This document shows, in pieces, positions 6,910-13,751 of a stretch of DNA of 13,751 nucleotides (position 1 is the stretch's first letter; every line of letters begins with the position of its first letter). The position numbers were made by a program, and so were the translations under genes. Origin of the DNA: an uncultured Collinsella sp. (GTDB taxonomy: Bacteria; Actinomycetota; Coriobacteriia; Coriobacteriales; Coriobacteriaceae); the NCBI GenBank assembly GCA_900551195.1, contig URVD01000025.1, positions 1 to 13,751 on the forward strand. Reading direction: 5' to 3'. The notes under the pieces were generated by a model. That model was not told where the DNA came from. It worked only from the letters and a program-made list of their open reading frames with translations, and searched no databases.

Positions 6910-6924
6910 GCCCCGCGACGGGGC
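6910..6924 (-). other. Small GC-rich hairpin in the yhbY leader
   Basis: GCCCCG/CGGGGC form a perfect 6-bp stem around a 3-nt loop, 27 nt upstream of the yhbY start. There is no T-tract on the - strand, so it is not a standard terminator. It could be an mRNA 5' stem or the end of the methyltransferase transcript. Confidence 0.3.
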
Positions 6925-7041
6925 CTTAATCTACGTGAGCTGTCCCACGATAGCGCAGGAACGGCGCGGTGTGGAGCGCGTTTGCCCAGTTCGCAAAGAA
7001 TGCGGATGCCGAGGTGATGGGCAGCTCGGGCTGTGAACGGG

Positions 7042-7929
7042 CTACGAGCGGGATTCAGAGACCGGTTCCCATGCAATAAACGCCCAGCGAACCTTACGGA
7101 TATGGTCGAGCATATAGCGCCCCTGCGGCACGCCCTTGGACCCTGGCTCGCCGGCATGGGGATTTTCAATCATATGCTGAGCGACGTAGACGCGCAGACG
7201 GTCGATCTTATCCTCGTTACCGTGCTCGAGCATGCGGGAGAAGTCCGCCACGCCCGCCTCAAGGCTATCGAAGGTATCGCGACGAGGCGATTCAAAGTAC
7301 GTAACCTGCGGCAGGGCACCCATCTGAATGAGGATATTAAAAGCATACACAAAGCCATTACTGCAGGTAACCGAGGCGCCGATAGCGTTCATCAAGTGCA
7401 GATCATAGCGCGGGCTGGAGTTGGCGACCATCGTGACAGCACAACGCCGACGAGCCGTTCGATCAAGCTTGGCAAGCGCATCTTTTAGATTGGTCGTCGT
7501 AACCGACCGACTGGCAAAGGCAACATCCACCGCTTTCGCGACCGGTCCAACCAAATCCCAATCATCATCCCAAGCAAGCTCAAGCGGCGTAATGCGATCC
7601 TCGAGCCCATAGTACTCAATGCCAGCATCAAGCGTGCCCAACATGGCAGGGGAAAAGTCAGCAGCAATCACAGGATGCCCAGCCTGAGCAAGCGGAATGG
7701 CAATCGACCCAGCCCCACACCCCATATCAAGCACCGATTCACCAGGCTTTAACGCCAACAGCTTCATAAAGTCCCGGGCATACGGAGCAGTCTCAAGCGG
7801 CCGAAAATGCCGAGCCCGCTTATCCCACTCAAAAGAGTCATCAGCCCGCCGCCGACCAGCCTGCAGGCGCATCCATTCCTGGTTCCAATCTGTGGAAAGC
7901 AGCTCAGAGCGAGCATCCCCATCAACCAC
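7042..7929 (-). CDS. Class I SAM-dependent methyltransferase, substrate unknown
   Basis: The 295-residue protein has a Rossmann methyltransferase core: motif I VLDMGCGAG (66-74), the acidic end of strand 2 in VIAADFSPAML (Asp91), and DVAFASRSV around 135-143. About 60 residues precede the core, including a charged WNQEWMRLQAGRRR stretch, and about 130 follow, ending in a Trp-containing tail. The substrate cannot be read from the sequence; small-molecule or RNA substrates are both possible. The frame is open further upstream, to 7989, but GTG 7929 is preceded by a perfect AGGAGG (complement of 7937-7942) at 7 nt, and the upstream extension overlaps a terminator-like hairpin and looks like an artificial hydrophobic leader. 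yhbY follows downstream. A terminator-like stem with T6 lies immediately before the Shine-Dalgarno, which suggests control at the 5' end. Confidence 0.85.
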   Translation of the reverse strand: MVDGDARSELLSTDWNQEWMRLQAGRRRADDSFEWDKRARHFRPLETAPYARDFMKLLALKPGESVLDMGCGAGSIAIPLAQAGHPVIAADFSPAMLGTLDAGIEYYGLEDRITPLELAWDDDWDLVGPVAKAVDVAFASRSVTTTNLKDALAKLDRTARRRCAVTMVANSSPRYDLHLMNAIGASVTCSNGFVYAFNILIQMGALPQVTYFESPRRDTFDSLEAGVADFSRMLEHGNEDKIDRLRVYVAQHMIENPHAGEPGSKGVPQGRYMLDHIRKVRWAFIAWEPVSESRS

Positions 7930-7948
7930 GGGCCAACCTCCTAGCAAC

Positions 7949-7980
7949 AAAAAAGCGACTCCTCCCAAAAGAAGAGCCGC
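7949..7980 (-). terminator. Terminator-like hairpin just upstream of the methyltransferase RBS
   Basis: On the - strand GCGGCTCTTC pairs with GAGGAGTCGC (7971-7980 with 7955-7964, two G-U pairs) around a 6-nt loop, followed at once by TTTTTT (7954-7949). It has the form of an intrinsic terminator. Only 6 nt separate the T-tract from the AGGAGG of the methyltransferase gene. It may end transcripts coming from metH and the UPF0210 gene, or act as an attenuator or protective 5' stem for the methyltransferase mRNA. Confidence 0.75.
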
Positions 7981-7986
7981 AACCAG

Positions 7987-7995
7987 CATATATCA
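7987..7995 (-). promoter_or_regulatory. Candidate extended -10 promoter for the methyltransferase
   Basis: The - strand reads TGATATATG, an extended -10 (TGn then TATATG) with four of six core matches. Transcription would begin about at the first base of the terminator-like stem. A -35 is weak: TTGGCG lies about 17 bp before the overlapping alternative GATATA. Tentative. Confidence 0.3.
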
Positions 7996-8094
7996 GAAAG
8001 AACCGATCCAACGCCAAACCGCCGTATCAACCATGTGGTGCAGGAGCGAAGCAACTGCAACCGGGATAGAACCCAACCGAGGTCCCGTTGTGCG

Positions 8095-8228
8095 GGAGCC
8101 CCGGGGAGGGCAAATATATAAGGTCGATCGCGAGTTCCGCACGAGCCGGAGAGCACTTAATGTGCTCTCCGTGCGAGTCAGGACTGTCCGAGCAGGCGAC
8201 CTTATATATTTGCCCTCCCCGGGGCTCC
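8095..8228. repeat. 134-bp element with perfect 32-bp inverted repeats and a nested hairpin
   Basis: Positions 8095-8126 are the exact reverse complement of 8197-8228, 32 bp without a mismatch. Each arm contains a GC block (GAGCCCCGGGGAGGGC) and an AT block (AAATATATAAGG). The 70-nt interior holds a second perfect hairpin, CGGAGAGCAC/GTGCTCTCCG (8147-8156 with 8162-8171), on nearly the same centre, and a short dyad GGACTGTCC (8181-8189). No T-tract follows on either strand, so it is not a standard terminator. I see no target-site duplication and no gene inside. It starts 17 nt after the stop of the UPF0210 gene. It could be a MITE or REPIN-like repeat, an invertible segment, or an RNA that folds into a long duplex. 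Confidence 0.9.
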
Positions 8229-8245
8229 TCGCCCGAACCCCTCAG

Positions 8246-9587
8246 CTAGTTCTTCAGCGAGTTCAGCGGTGCCGGGAAGCGTCCACCACGGTGGGCGAGC
8301 ACGGTGCCGGCGTTGGGGTTCACCGGCATGATGGGTGCACGGCCGAACAGGCCGCCGTACTCGACGCAGTCGCCCACGCCCTTGCCGATGGCAGGGATCA
8401 CGCGGACGGCCGTGGTCTTGTTGTTGATGACGCCGATGGCCATCTCGTCGGCGATGATGCCGGCGATGGTCTCGACCGGGGTGTCGCCGGGGATGGCGAT
8501 CATGTCCAGGCCGACGGAGCACACGCAGGTCATGGCCTCGAGCTTCTCGAGCGAAAGCGCACCGGCTTCGACGGCGGCGATCATGCCGGCGTCCTCGGAC
8601 ACGGGGATGAAAGCGCCGGAGAGACCGCCCACGCTGGAGCTGGCCATGACGCCGCCCTTCTTGACGGCATCGTTGAGCATGGCGAGCGCGCAGGTCGTGC
8701 CGGGGCCACCGCAGGTGCCCACGCCGATGATCTCGAGGATGCGCGCGACGGAGTCGCCGATGGCGGGCGTGGGGGCCAGCGACAGGTCGACAATGCCCTT
8801 CTCGACTCCCAGGCGATGGGCGGCCTCGCGGCTCATGAGCTCGCCGGCGCGGGTGATCTTAAAGGCGGTCTGCTTAATCTTTTCGGCGACTTCCATCATC
8901 GAGGCGGAATCGGGCAGCGTCTCCAGGGCTGCGGCCATAACACCGGGGCCCGAGACGCCTACGTTGATGACGGCGTCGGCCTCGCCACCGCCGTGGACGG
9001 CGCCCGCCATAAACGGGGAGTCCTCGACCATGTTGGCAAAGCAGACAAACTTGGAAGCGCCGACGGAATCCTGGTCGGCCGTGAGTCTAGCGGCATCGAT
9101 GATAGTCTGGGCGGCCATGAGCACGGCATCTAGCAACATTGACGCTGGAGCAGACGCGGCTGGTGGTAGCGAGCGCCTGGGGGATGGACTGGATAACGCG
9201 GCGATCGGCGTCGCCGATGCCCTTCTGGACGAGTGCGGAGAAGCCGCCCAGGTAGTCGATGCCGAGCGTCTCGGCCGCGCGGTCGAGGGCGTGCGCGATA
9301 GGGGTGAGGTCCTCATCCTTGCAGCAAGCGGCGATCTGCGCCACCGGGGTAACGGAGACGCGCTTGTTGACGATGGGGATACCGTACTCGCGCTCGAGGT
9401 TCTCGGCGGTCTCGACCAGATGCTCAGCCGTGTGCGTCACGTGGTCGTAGATCTTCGTGCACATGCGGTCGAGGTTCTCGTCACCGCAACCCATGAGCGA
9501 AACACCCATGGTGATGGTCCTGATGTCGAGGTTCTGCTCCTCAACCATGCCGCGGGTTTCCGCGATTTCTGCGGGCGTGATCGCCAT
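8246..9587 (-). pseudogene. PFL-like UPF0210 (DUF711) family protein, disrupted by a small deletion
   Basis: Two - strand frames give the two parts of a UPF0210 protein, a conserved family of unknown function with a PFL-like fold. The first 152 residues run from ATG 9587 (AGGAG 7 nt upstream) through [20 protein letters not shown] and [10 protein letters not shown] to CSSVNVA. The remainder, in another frame from about 9139, carries DAVLMAAQ, VFSxxVED-like [50 protein letters not shown] and INNKTTAVR, and ends in LNSLKN. The family normally has a stretch like S-T-K/R-x-G-I-N-M between SSVN-V/I-A/G and DAV. Here it is missing at 9129/9130. A loss of 23 nt explains both the missing residues and the frame change, and would restore 454 residues, the usual family length. 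The upstream frame stops at 9087-9089. The ACT-domain (UPF0237) gene that often accompanies this family is not adjacent here. Confidence 0.82.
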
Positions 9588-9622
9588 CCTTGCGCTCCTA
9601 TCTGCCAAAACGAGCATAGTCT

Positions 9623-9651
9623 TATCTATTCTAACGTGCCGCACGTGCCAA
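9623..9651 (-). promoter_or_regulatory. Candidate promoter for the UPF0210 gene
   Basis: On the - strand TTGGCA (complement of 9646-9651, five of six to the -35 consensus) is followed after 17 bp by TAGATA (complement of 9623-9628, a poor -10). The better -10 match, TAGAAT, overlaps at the wrong spacing for this -35. The gene may instead be read from metH, which ends about 110 nt upstream. Confidence 0.3.
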
Positions 9652-9670
9652 GTGACGCATGCGGCACGTT
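9633..9670. repeat. 10-bp inverted repeat between metH and the UPF0210 gene
   Basis: AACGTGCCGC (9633-9642) and GCGGCACGTT (9661-9670) are perfect complements around an 18-nt loop. It lies 26 nt past the metH stop. On the - strand no T-tract follows, so it is at best a weak or Rho-assisted metH terminator; on the + strand TTTT overlaps its end (9669-9672). It could also be an operator, since it overlaps the possible -35. Confidence 0.5.
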
Positions 9671-9695
9671 TTGGTGCACGGTTGTTTCCGTTGTG

Positions 9696-12254
9696 TTACT
9701 GCCCAAAGACCTCTTCGGCGATGCGCGCGCTTTCGGCGGCATCCTTGGCGTAGTAGTCCGCGCCGATCTGCTTGGCGTATTCGGGGGTGAGCACGGCGCC
9801 GCCTACGATGATCTTGACGCCCGGCACCTCGGCATGGAGCAACTTGATGGTCTCCTCCATGGCGACGACGGTGGTGGTCATAAGCGCCGAGAGGCCGACG
9901 AGCTTGATGTCACGCTCCTGCACGGTCTTGAGCACCTCTTGCGGGTCGACATCGCGGCCTAGGTCAAAGACGGTGTAGCCGTAGTTATCGAGCAGCATCT
10001 TGACGATGTTCTTACCGATGTCGTGGATGTCGCCCTTGACGGTGGCCACGCAGATCTTGCCCTTGTCGGCAATCTCGCCGGCGGGCATCAGGCGCTTGAT
10101 GGTGTCGAAGCCCACGCGCGCGGCCTCGGCCGAGGCCATGAGCTGCGGCAAGAAGAACTTACCCTGGTCAAAGAGGACGCCAACCTCGTCGAGGGCGGGG
10201 ATAAAGTGATTGTTGATGAGGTCCATGGCGTCGTGGTCTGTCAGCAGACGCTCGGTCTCGGCAGCGATCTCGCCTTTGCGGCCCGAGACGACCATGCGAC
10301 GAATCGGGTCGTCGTTGCCGTCGGTGCCGGCGGTGCCAGCAGCGGGCACGGTGTCGGTCGATGCGGCCTGAGCTGCTGCCGGGTTTGCGGCAATCTTGTA
10401 CGGATCGGTCCAGCCGGCGTAGCGCTCGATGTATCCGGTCGAGCCCTCGTCCTCAACGCTCAGGACGCGATAGCTGTAGACGGTATCCATAAAGCGCTTG
10501 GAGCCCGGGTTCATGATGGGGGCGTCCAGGCCCGCGCCAAAAGCGGCAGCCAAAAAGACTGAGCCCAGCAGCGGGCGGGCAGGCAGGCCAAAGCTGATGT
10601 TCGATACGCCGAGCGCGCATTTGACGCCCAGACGCTCCTTGCACAGGGACATGGCGCGTAGGATCTGCTCGGCCTGGCGTTGATTGGTCGAGGCGGTCAT
10701 GACCAGGCAGTCGATGAGGATACGGTCCGGGCCGATGCCGTAGCGGGCGGCCTCGGCCACGATGCGTTCGGCGATGGCAAAGCGGGCCTCGGCGGTATCG
10801 GGGATGCCGCCTTCGTCGAGCGTAAGGCCGACAACGTTGGTGCCGTAGTGGGCGACCAGCGGAAAGATCTCATCCATGATCTTTTGCTTGCCATTGACCG
10901 AGTTGATGATGGGCTTGCCAGCGTAGCGGCGCACGGCGGCCTCGACGGCTGCGGGGTCGGTGGAGTCAATCTGCAACGGCAACAGCGTGGAGCCCTGGAG
11001 CTGTTCGGTCGCCTGTTGGATGATCTTGACCTCGTCGATCTCGGGCAGGCCCACGTTGACGTCCAGGATGTCGGCGCCCTGTTCCTGCTGGCTGATGCCC
11101 TGGCTCACGACGTAGTCCAGGTCGCCGTCGCGCAGGGCCTGCTGCAGGCGCTTTTTGCCGGTGGGGTTGATGCGCTCGCCGATGACGGCAATCTTATGGC
11201 CGTCGCAGGGAAGGTCCACGACCGTCTGGGCGCTCGTGACCGACATACTGGGCTTGCGATGGCGTGGGCTGGGCGTGTGGTTGTCAATAAGCGTGCGTAG
11301 GGCCGCCATGTGCGCCGGCGTGGTGCCGCAGCAGCCGCCCACGACGCTTACGCCGTCCTCAATCATACCGGCGACGGCCACGGCGTACTCGGGCGCCTGG
11401 ATATCAAAGACGGTGTTGCCGTCGTCGTCCACGTGGGGCAGTCCTGCGTTGGCCTGCACCATAACGGGCTTGTCCGTAACGGTGAGCATGCGAGCGGCGA
11501 GTCCTCGGAGCTCGGCCGGTCCCTGGCTGCAGTTGATGCCCAAAACGTCGGCGCCGATGGCATCGAGCGTGATGGCGGCAACCTCGGGACTCGTGCCCAG
11601 GAAGGTGCGACCGTCTTCCTCAAAGGTCATGGTGGCAAAGACGGGCAGGTCGGAGTTCTCGCGGCAGGCGAGGACGGCCGCCTTGATCTCGGCCAGGTCG
11701 GTCATAGTCTCGATAATAAAGAGGTCCACGCCCGCGGCGACGCCGGCGCGCACTTCCTCGGCAAAGAGGTCATAGGCCTCGTCGAAGCTGAGGGTACCCA
11801 AGGGGCGAAGCAGCGCGCCGATGGGGCCGATATCGCCGGCGACGTAGTGGGCGCCGGCCGCGCGGGCGCAGGCGACAGCGGCGGCAAAGACATCTGCCAC
11901 GGTGGCGGTACCGTCGAGCTTGTGGGCGTTGGCGCCAAAGGTGTTGGCGGTGATCACGTCGCAGCCGGCCTCGACGTACTGTCGCTGAATGTCGGTAATG
12001 ACCTGGGGCTCCTCAAAGTTGAGCAGCTCGGGCAGGGCGCCTGCCTTCATACCAGCGGCCTGCAACATGGTGCCCATGCCGCCGTCGAACAGCAAGTGCC
12101 CCGTGCCCTCGATGGCCGCACGCAGGCGATCGTCCTTAATGCGCAGATCGTCGATCGTGCGCGTCTTGTACGCGGCGCCGTTGCAGCGCGCGGCATTGAC
12201 AGGTGCCGCCAGCGCAGCACCGTCCAGATCATGAGTGATAAGCGGAGTAAACAT
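9696..12254 (-). CDS. metH: Cobalamin-dependent methionine synthase, short form without reactivation domain
   Basis: MetH moves the methyl group of 5-methyl-THF through cobalamin to homocysteine, making methionine. The 852 residues contain a homocysteine-methyltransferase barrel (about 45-325) with FDGGMGTMLQ, zinc ligands Cys242 in NCSQGP and Cys308-Cys309 in GGCCGTTPAH. A pterin-binding barrel (about 350-610) has IGERINPTGKK and DILDVNVG. A helical cap (about 650-735) and a cobalamin domain follow, with GDIHDIGKNIV (741-751, His744 as lower ligand). It stops there, whereas E. coli MetH has about 1,227 residues with a C-terminal AdoMet-binding domain. That function is supplied by the gene just upstream. 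An Ala/Thr/Gly-rich linker covers about 622-648, and about 40 extra residues precede the first barrel. ATG 12254 follows AGGAG that overlaps the previous gene's TAG, so the start is well supported and translation is probably coupled. Confidence 0.95.
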   Translation of the reverse strand: MFTPLITHDLDGAALAAPVNAARCNGAAYKTRTIDDLRIKDDRLRAAIEGTGHLLFDGGMGTMLQAAGMKAGALPELLNFEEPQVITDIQRQYVEAGCDVITANTFGANAHKLDGTATVADVFAAAVACARAAGAHYVAGDIGPIGALLRPLGTLSFDEAYDLFAEEVRAGVAAGVDLFIIETMTDLAEIKAAVLACRENSDLPVFATMTFEEDGRTFLGTSPEVAAITLDAIGADVLGINCSQGPAELRGLAARMLTVTDKPVMVQANAGLPHVDDDGNTVFDIQAPEYAVAVAGMIEDGVSVVGGCCGTTPAHMAALRTLIDNHTPSPRHRKPSMSVTSAQTVVDLPCDGHKIAVIGERINPTGKKRLQQALRDGDLDYVVSQGISQQEQGADILDVNVGLPEIDEVKIIQQATEQLQGSTLLPLQIDSTDPAAVEAAVRRYAGKPIINSVNGKQKIMDEIFPLVAHYGTNVVGLTLDEGGIPDTAEARFAIAERIVAEAARYGIGPDRILIDCLVMTASTNQRQAEQILRAMSLCKERLGVKCALGVSNISFGLPARPLLGSVFLAAAFGAGLDAPIMNPGSKRFMDTVYSYRVLSVEDEGSTGYIERYAGWTDPYKIAANPAAAQAASTDTVPAAGTAGTDGNDDPIRRMVVSGRKGEIAAETERLLTDHDAMDLINNHFIPALDEVGVLFDQGKFFLPQLMASAEAARVGFDTIKRLMPAGEIADKGKICVATVKGDIHDIGKNIVKMLLDNYGYTVFDLGRDVDPQEVLKTVQERDIKLVGLSALMTTTVVAMEETIKLLHAEVPGVKIIVGGAVLTPEYAKQIGADYYAKDAAESARIAEEVFGQ

Positions 12255-12263
12255 CGAGGGCTC

Positions 12264-13052
12264 CTAATGGCTGGAATAGCAGGTGGTGTGGGCGGCACGG
12301 AAGCGGCAGTGCTCGCGCATGCGGCAGATATTGCAGGTGGGGCGGCTCTGGGCGTCGTGGACTTCGCCGTCAAACAGACCAATCACCGCGGTCACGCTCT
12401 TGGTGGGCATGAGCAGGCTGGTGGGCGTGACGGTAAGCCCGATGAGCCGCGTGGCGTTGAGCGCATTCACGATCGAGCGCTGGGCCGAGAGCGGGCAGTC
12501 GCCATAGCCGGGACTAAAGCGCCAGTTGCCGGCGAGCCCATGAACGGCGGCGTCCGTCTTGACCTGCTGGTCCATTTGCTCAACGGCGGCTTCTACATAG
12601 GCAGAGCATGCGGCGTCGAGCACGGCTCCCTCTAGGGGCTGCTGAGCTCCCGTGGTGCGCAGACGACGCTCGGCGTCCATGCCGAGGGTGCATGCCATGA
12701 GCGCGGCCATGCGGGCGTCCTTGAGATGTCGATAGATGTCGCGACCGCGCAGCTCAACGTTGGTGCCAACCAGACGGATGCAAGGCTCTCCCTGCTCGTC
12801 CACGCCCGTGGCATCGACGGTAAACACGCGCCGCACGCCGCGGGGCTCAATGTCCAGCTCAAGGCGCTCGACCACAAGCTCAATACGTCGTGACAGCTCG
12901 GGCTCAATCTGCTGGCCGCCGTAGCCCAGATACCGCAGCATCTCGGCACGGTCGACACGGGGATGGTGCGCAGCATCGACACGGTAAAGCGCCGGCGACG
13001 CAAGGTCGGCCGGCACTTCGACAGCGGTTGTATCGATGTGCGGTTTTTCCAT
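12264..13052 (-). CDS. Stand-alone MetH reactivation (AdoMet-binding) domain protein
   Basis: The 262-residue protein resembles the C-terminal activation domain of methionine synthase, which uses AdoMet to re-methylate cobalamin after it oxidises to cob(II)alamin. The key segment is RFSPGYGDCPL (178-188), the form of the RxSPGY AdoMet-binding motif, followed by TRLIGLTVTPTSLLMPTKSVTAVIG (201-225), equivalent to the conserved end of that domain. The C-terminus has a cysteine cluster, Cys240, Cys243, Cys249 and Cys258 (C-x2-C-x5-C-x8-C), absent from E. coli MetH, which could bind a metal or an iron-sulfur cluster. The ATG overlaps the metF stop (TAATG, 13054-13050), and 9 nt separate its TAG from metH, so the three genes are almost certainly one operon. 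Similar free-standing activators are known in other bacteria. The family assignment is strong; the cysteine role is inference. Confidence 0.9.
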   Translation of the reverse strand: MEKPHIDTTAVEVPADLASPALYRVDAAHHPRVDRAEMLRYLGYGGQQIEPELSRRIELVVERLELDIEPRGVRRVFTVDATGVDEQGEPCIRLVGTNVELRGRDIYRHLKDARMAALMACTLGMDAERRLRTTGAQQPLEGAVLDAACSAYVEAAVEQMDQQVKTDAAVHGLAGNWRFSPGYGDCPLSAQRSIVNALNATRLIGLTVTPTSLLMPTKSVTAVIGLFDGEVHDAQSRPTCNICRMREHCRFRAAHTTCYSSH

Positions 13053-13751
13053 TACCCCAGGCGCTCCATAATGGTCGCGGCGATCGCAGGACGATTCATA
13101 GTGTACAGGTGCAGACCGGCGGCACCGTGCTCCTTAAGGTCGCAAAGCTGACGGGCGGCATAATCTACACCGGCTGCCTGCAGGCTCTCGGGGTCGTTCT
13201 CGTACTTGGCGAGAATCTTGATGACGGGGGAGGGCAGCGACGCGCCGCACATAAAGACCATGCGGCTGATCTGGGACTTGCCCATAAACGGCATGATGCC
13301 CGCGGTGATGGGCACCGTGATGCCCGCCTTGTCGGCAAGCTCGCGGAAGCGGTAGAAGCACTCGTTGTCAAAGAAGAGCTGCGTCACAAAGAAGCTCGCG
13401 CCGGCGTCCTGTTTTTGCTTGAGGTATTCGACCGAAGCGTTGAGGTCCTCACAGGCAATGTGGCCCTCGGGGTAGGCCGCGGCGCCCACGCAAAAGCCGG
13501 CGTCGACGAGCTCGGGGATGAGGTCGCGGGCGTAGGCGTAGTCCGAGGCGGGCTTGTCGTCCTCGGTCGCGCCAGCAGGAAGATCACCGCGCAGGGCCAG
13601 CACATTTTCTACGCCGGCGGAGCGGTATTCGTCGATCTTGGCGGCGATGTCGGCATGCGTGCGGCCAACGCAGGTAAGGTGCGCCACCGAGGGCGTGTCG
13701 AATTCGCTCGAAATCATATGCGCGGGGGGGGGGCGGTGGTGGCACCGTTGC
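13052..13751 (-). CDS. metF: Methylenetetrahydrofolate reductase, N-terminus missing (partial)
   Basis: MetF reduces 5,10-methylene-THF to 5-methyl-THF, the methyl donor used by the adjacent MetH. The visible 221 residues from ATG 13717 show SVAHLTCVGRT (10-20), VLALRGDLP (39-47), AGASFFVTQLFFDNECFYRF (about 105-124) and VPITAGIMPFMGKSQI (about 134-149), all typical of the FAD-containing TIM barrel. About 60-70 N-terminal residues of the family, with the catalytic Glu and the TYGAGG motif, are absent. The frame stays open past ATG 13717 to the window edge and that ATG has no Shine-Dalgarno, so the true start lies outside. In this stretch a run of ten C (complement of 13724-13733) gives RPPP-type residues unlike MetF, and another frame reads ATVPPP there, so the edge may contain a base-count error. 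The TAA shares a base with the next ATG. Confidence 0.9.
   Translation of the reverse strand, partial: QRCHHRPPPAHMISSEFDTPSVAHLTCVGRTHADIAAKIDEYRSAGVENVLALRGDLPAGATEDDKPASDYAYARDLIPELVDAGFCVGAAAYPEGHIACEDLNASVEYLKQKQDAGASFFVTQLFFDNECFYRFRELADKAGITVPITAGIMPFMGKSQISRMVFMCGASLPSPVIKILAKYENDPESLQAAGVDYAARQLCDLKEHGAAGLHLYTMNRPAIAATIMERLG

Noticed and set aside
7930..7989. Hydrophobic N-terminal extension (possible signal or membrane segment) of the methyltransferase from ATG 7989
   Set aside because: It is the translation of a terminator-like hairpin and of the AGGAGG that belongs to GTG 7929; the rest of the protein looks cytoplasmic.
8095..8228. Ordinary Rho-independent terminator for the UPF0210 gene
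   Set aside because: Neither strand has a T-tract after the stem, and 32 perfect base pairs with a 70-nt interior is unlike a terminator.
8095..8228. CRISPR array or integron attC site
   Set aside because: There is only one inverted pair and no direct repeats with spacers, and no attC core sites (GTTRRRY/RYYYAAC) are seen at the ends.

Overview
The window looks like GC-rich chromosomal DNA from an actinobacterium of the class Coriobacteriia. Collinsella or a near relative is my best guess, from the order rpsI-glmM, the protein sequences, a BTAD-type regulator and a MetH whose reactivation domain is a separate gene. The genus is inferred from memory of these families, not from a search.

Positions 1-6514 read on the + strand. 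They hold the last codons of ribosomal protein S9 (rpsI), a strong terminator, glmM (phosphoglucosamine mutase), a stand-alone glucose-type PTS EIIA, a ~240-nt structured leader, nagB (glucosamine-6-phosphate deaminase) with its terminator, a ~390-nt non-coding stretch, and a large ATPase/BTAD regulator split by a frameshift near 4541-4544. GlmM and NagB lie on opposite sides of the amino-sugar node: GlmM leads towards UDP-GlcNAc and the cell wall, while NagB drains GlcN-6-P into glycolysis. EIIA could feed a PTS permease encoded elsewhere.

Positions 6513-13751 read on the - strand. In transcription order (right to left) they hold a 5'-incomplete metF, a MetH reactivation protein, a short-form metH lacking that domain, a disrupted PFL-like/UPF0210 (DUF711) gene, a perfect 32-bp inverted repeat enclosing a second hairpin, a terminator-like hairpin, a class I SAM methyltransferase, and yhbY with its terminator. 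metF, the activator and metH are tightly packed and form a one-carbon/methionine operon: MetF makes 5-methyl-THF, MetH passes the methyl group through cobalamin to homocysteine, and the separate protein re-methylates oxidised cobalamin.

The two most unusual features are non-coding. The nagB leader contains a perfect 9-nt complement of the nagB start-codon region, extended to a 13-position helix with one mismatch that also covers the Shine-Dalgarno. The 134-bp inverted-repeat element at 8095-8228 fits no gene and no standard terminator. Two genes are broken (a likely one-base loss in the regulator, and a ~23-nt loss in the UPF0210 gene), and a 10-G run sits at the right edge, so assembly quality must be considered before calling these real mutations.
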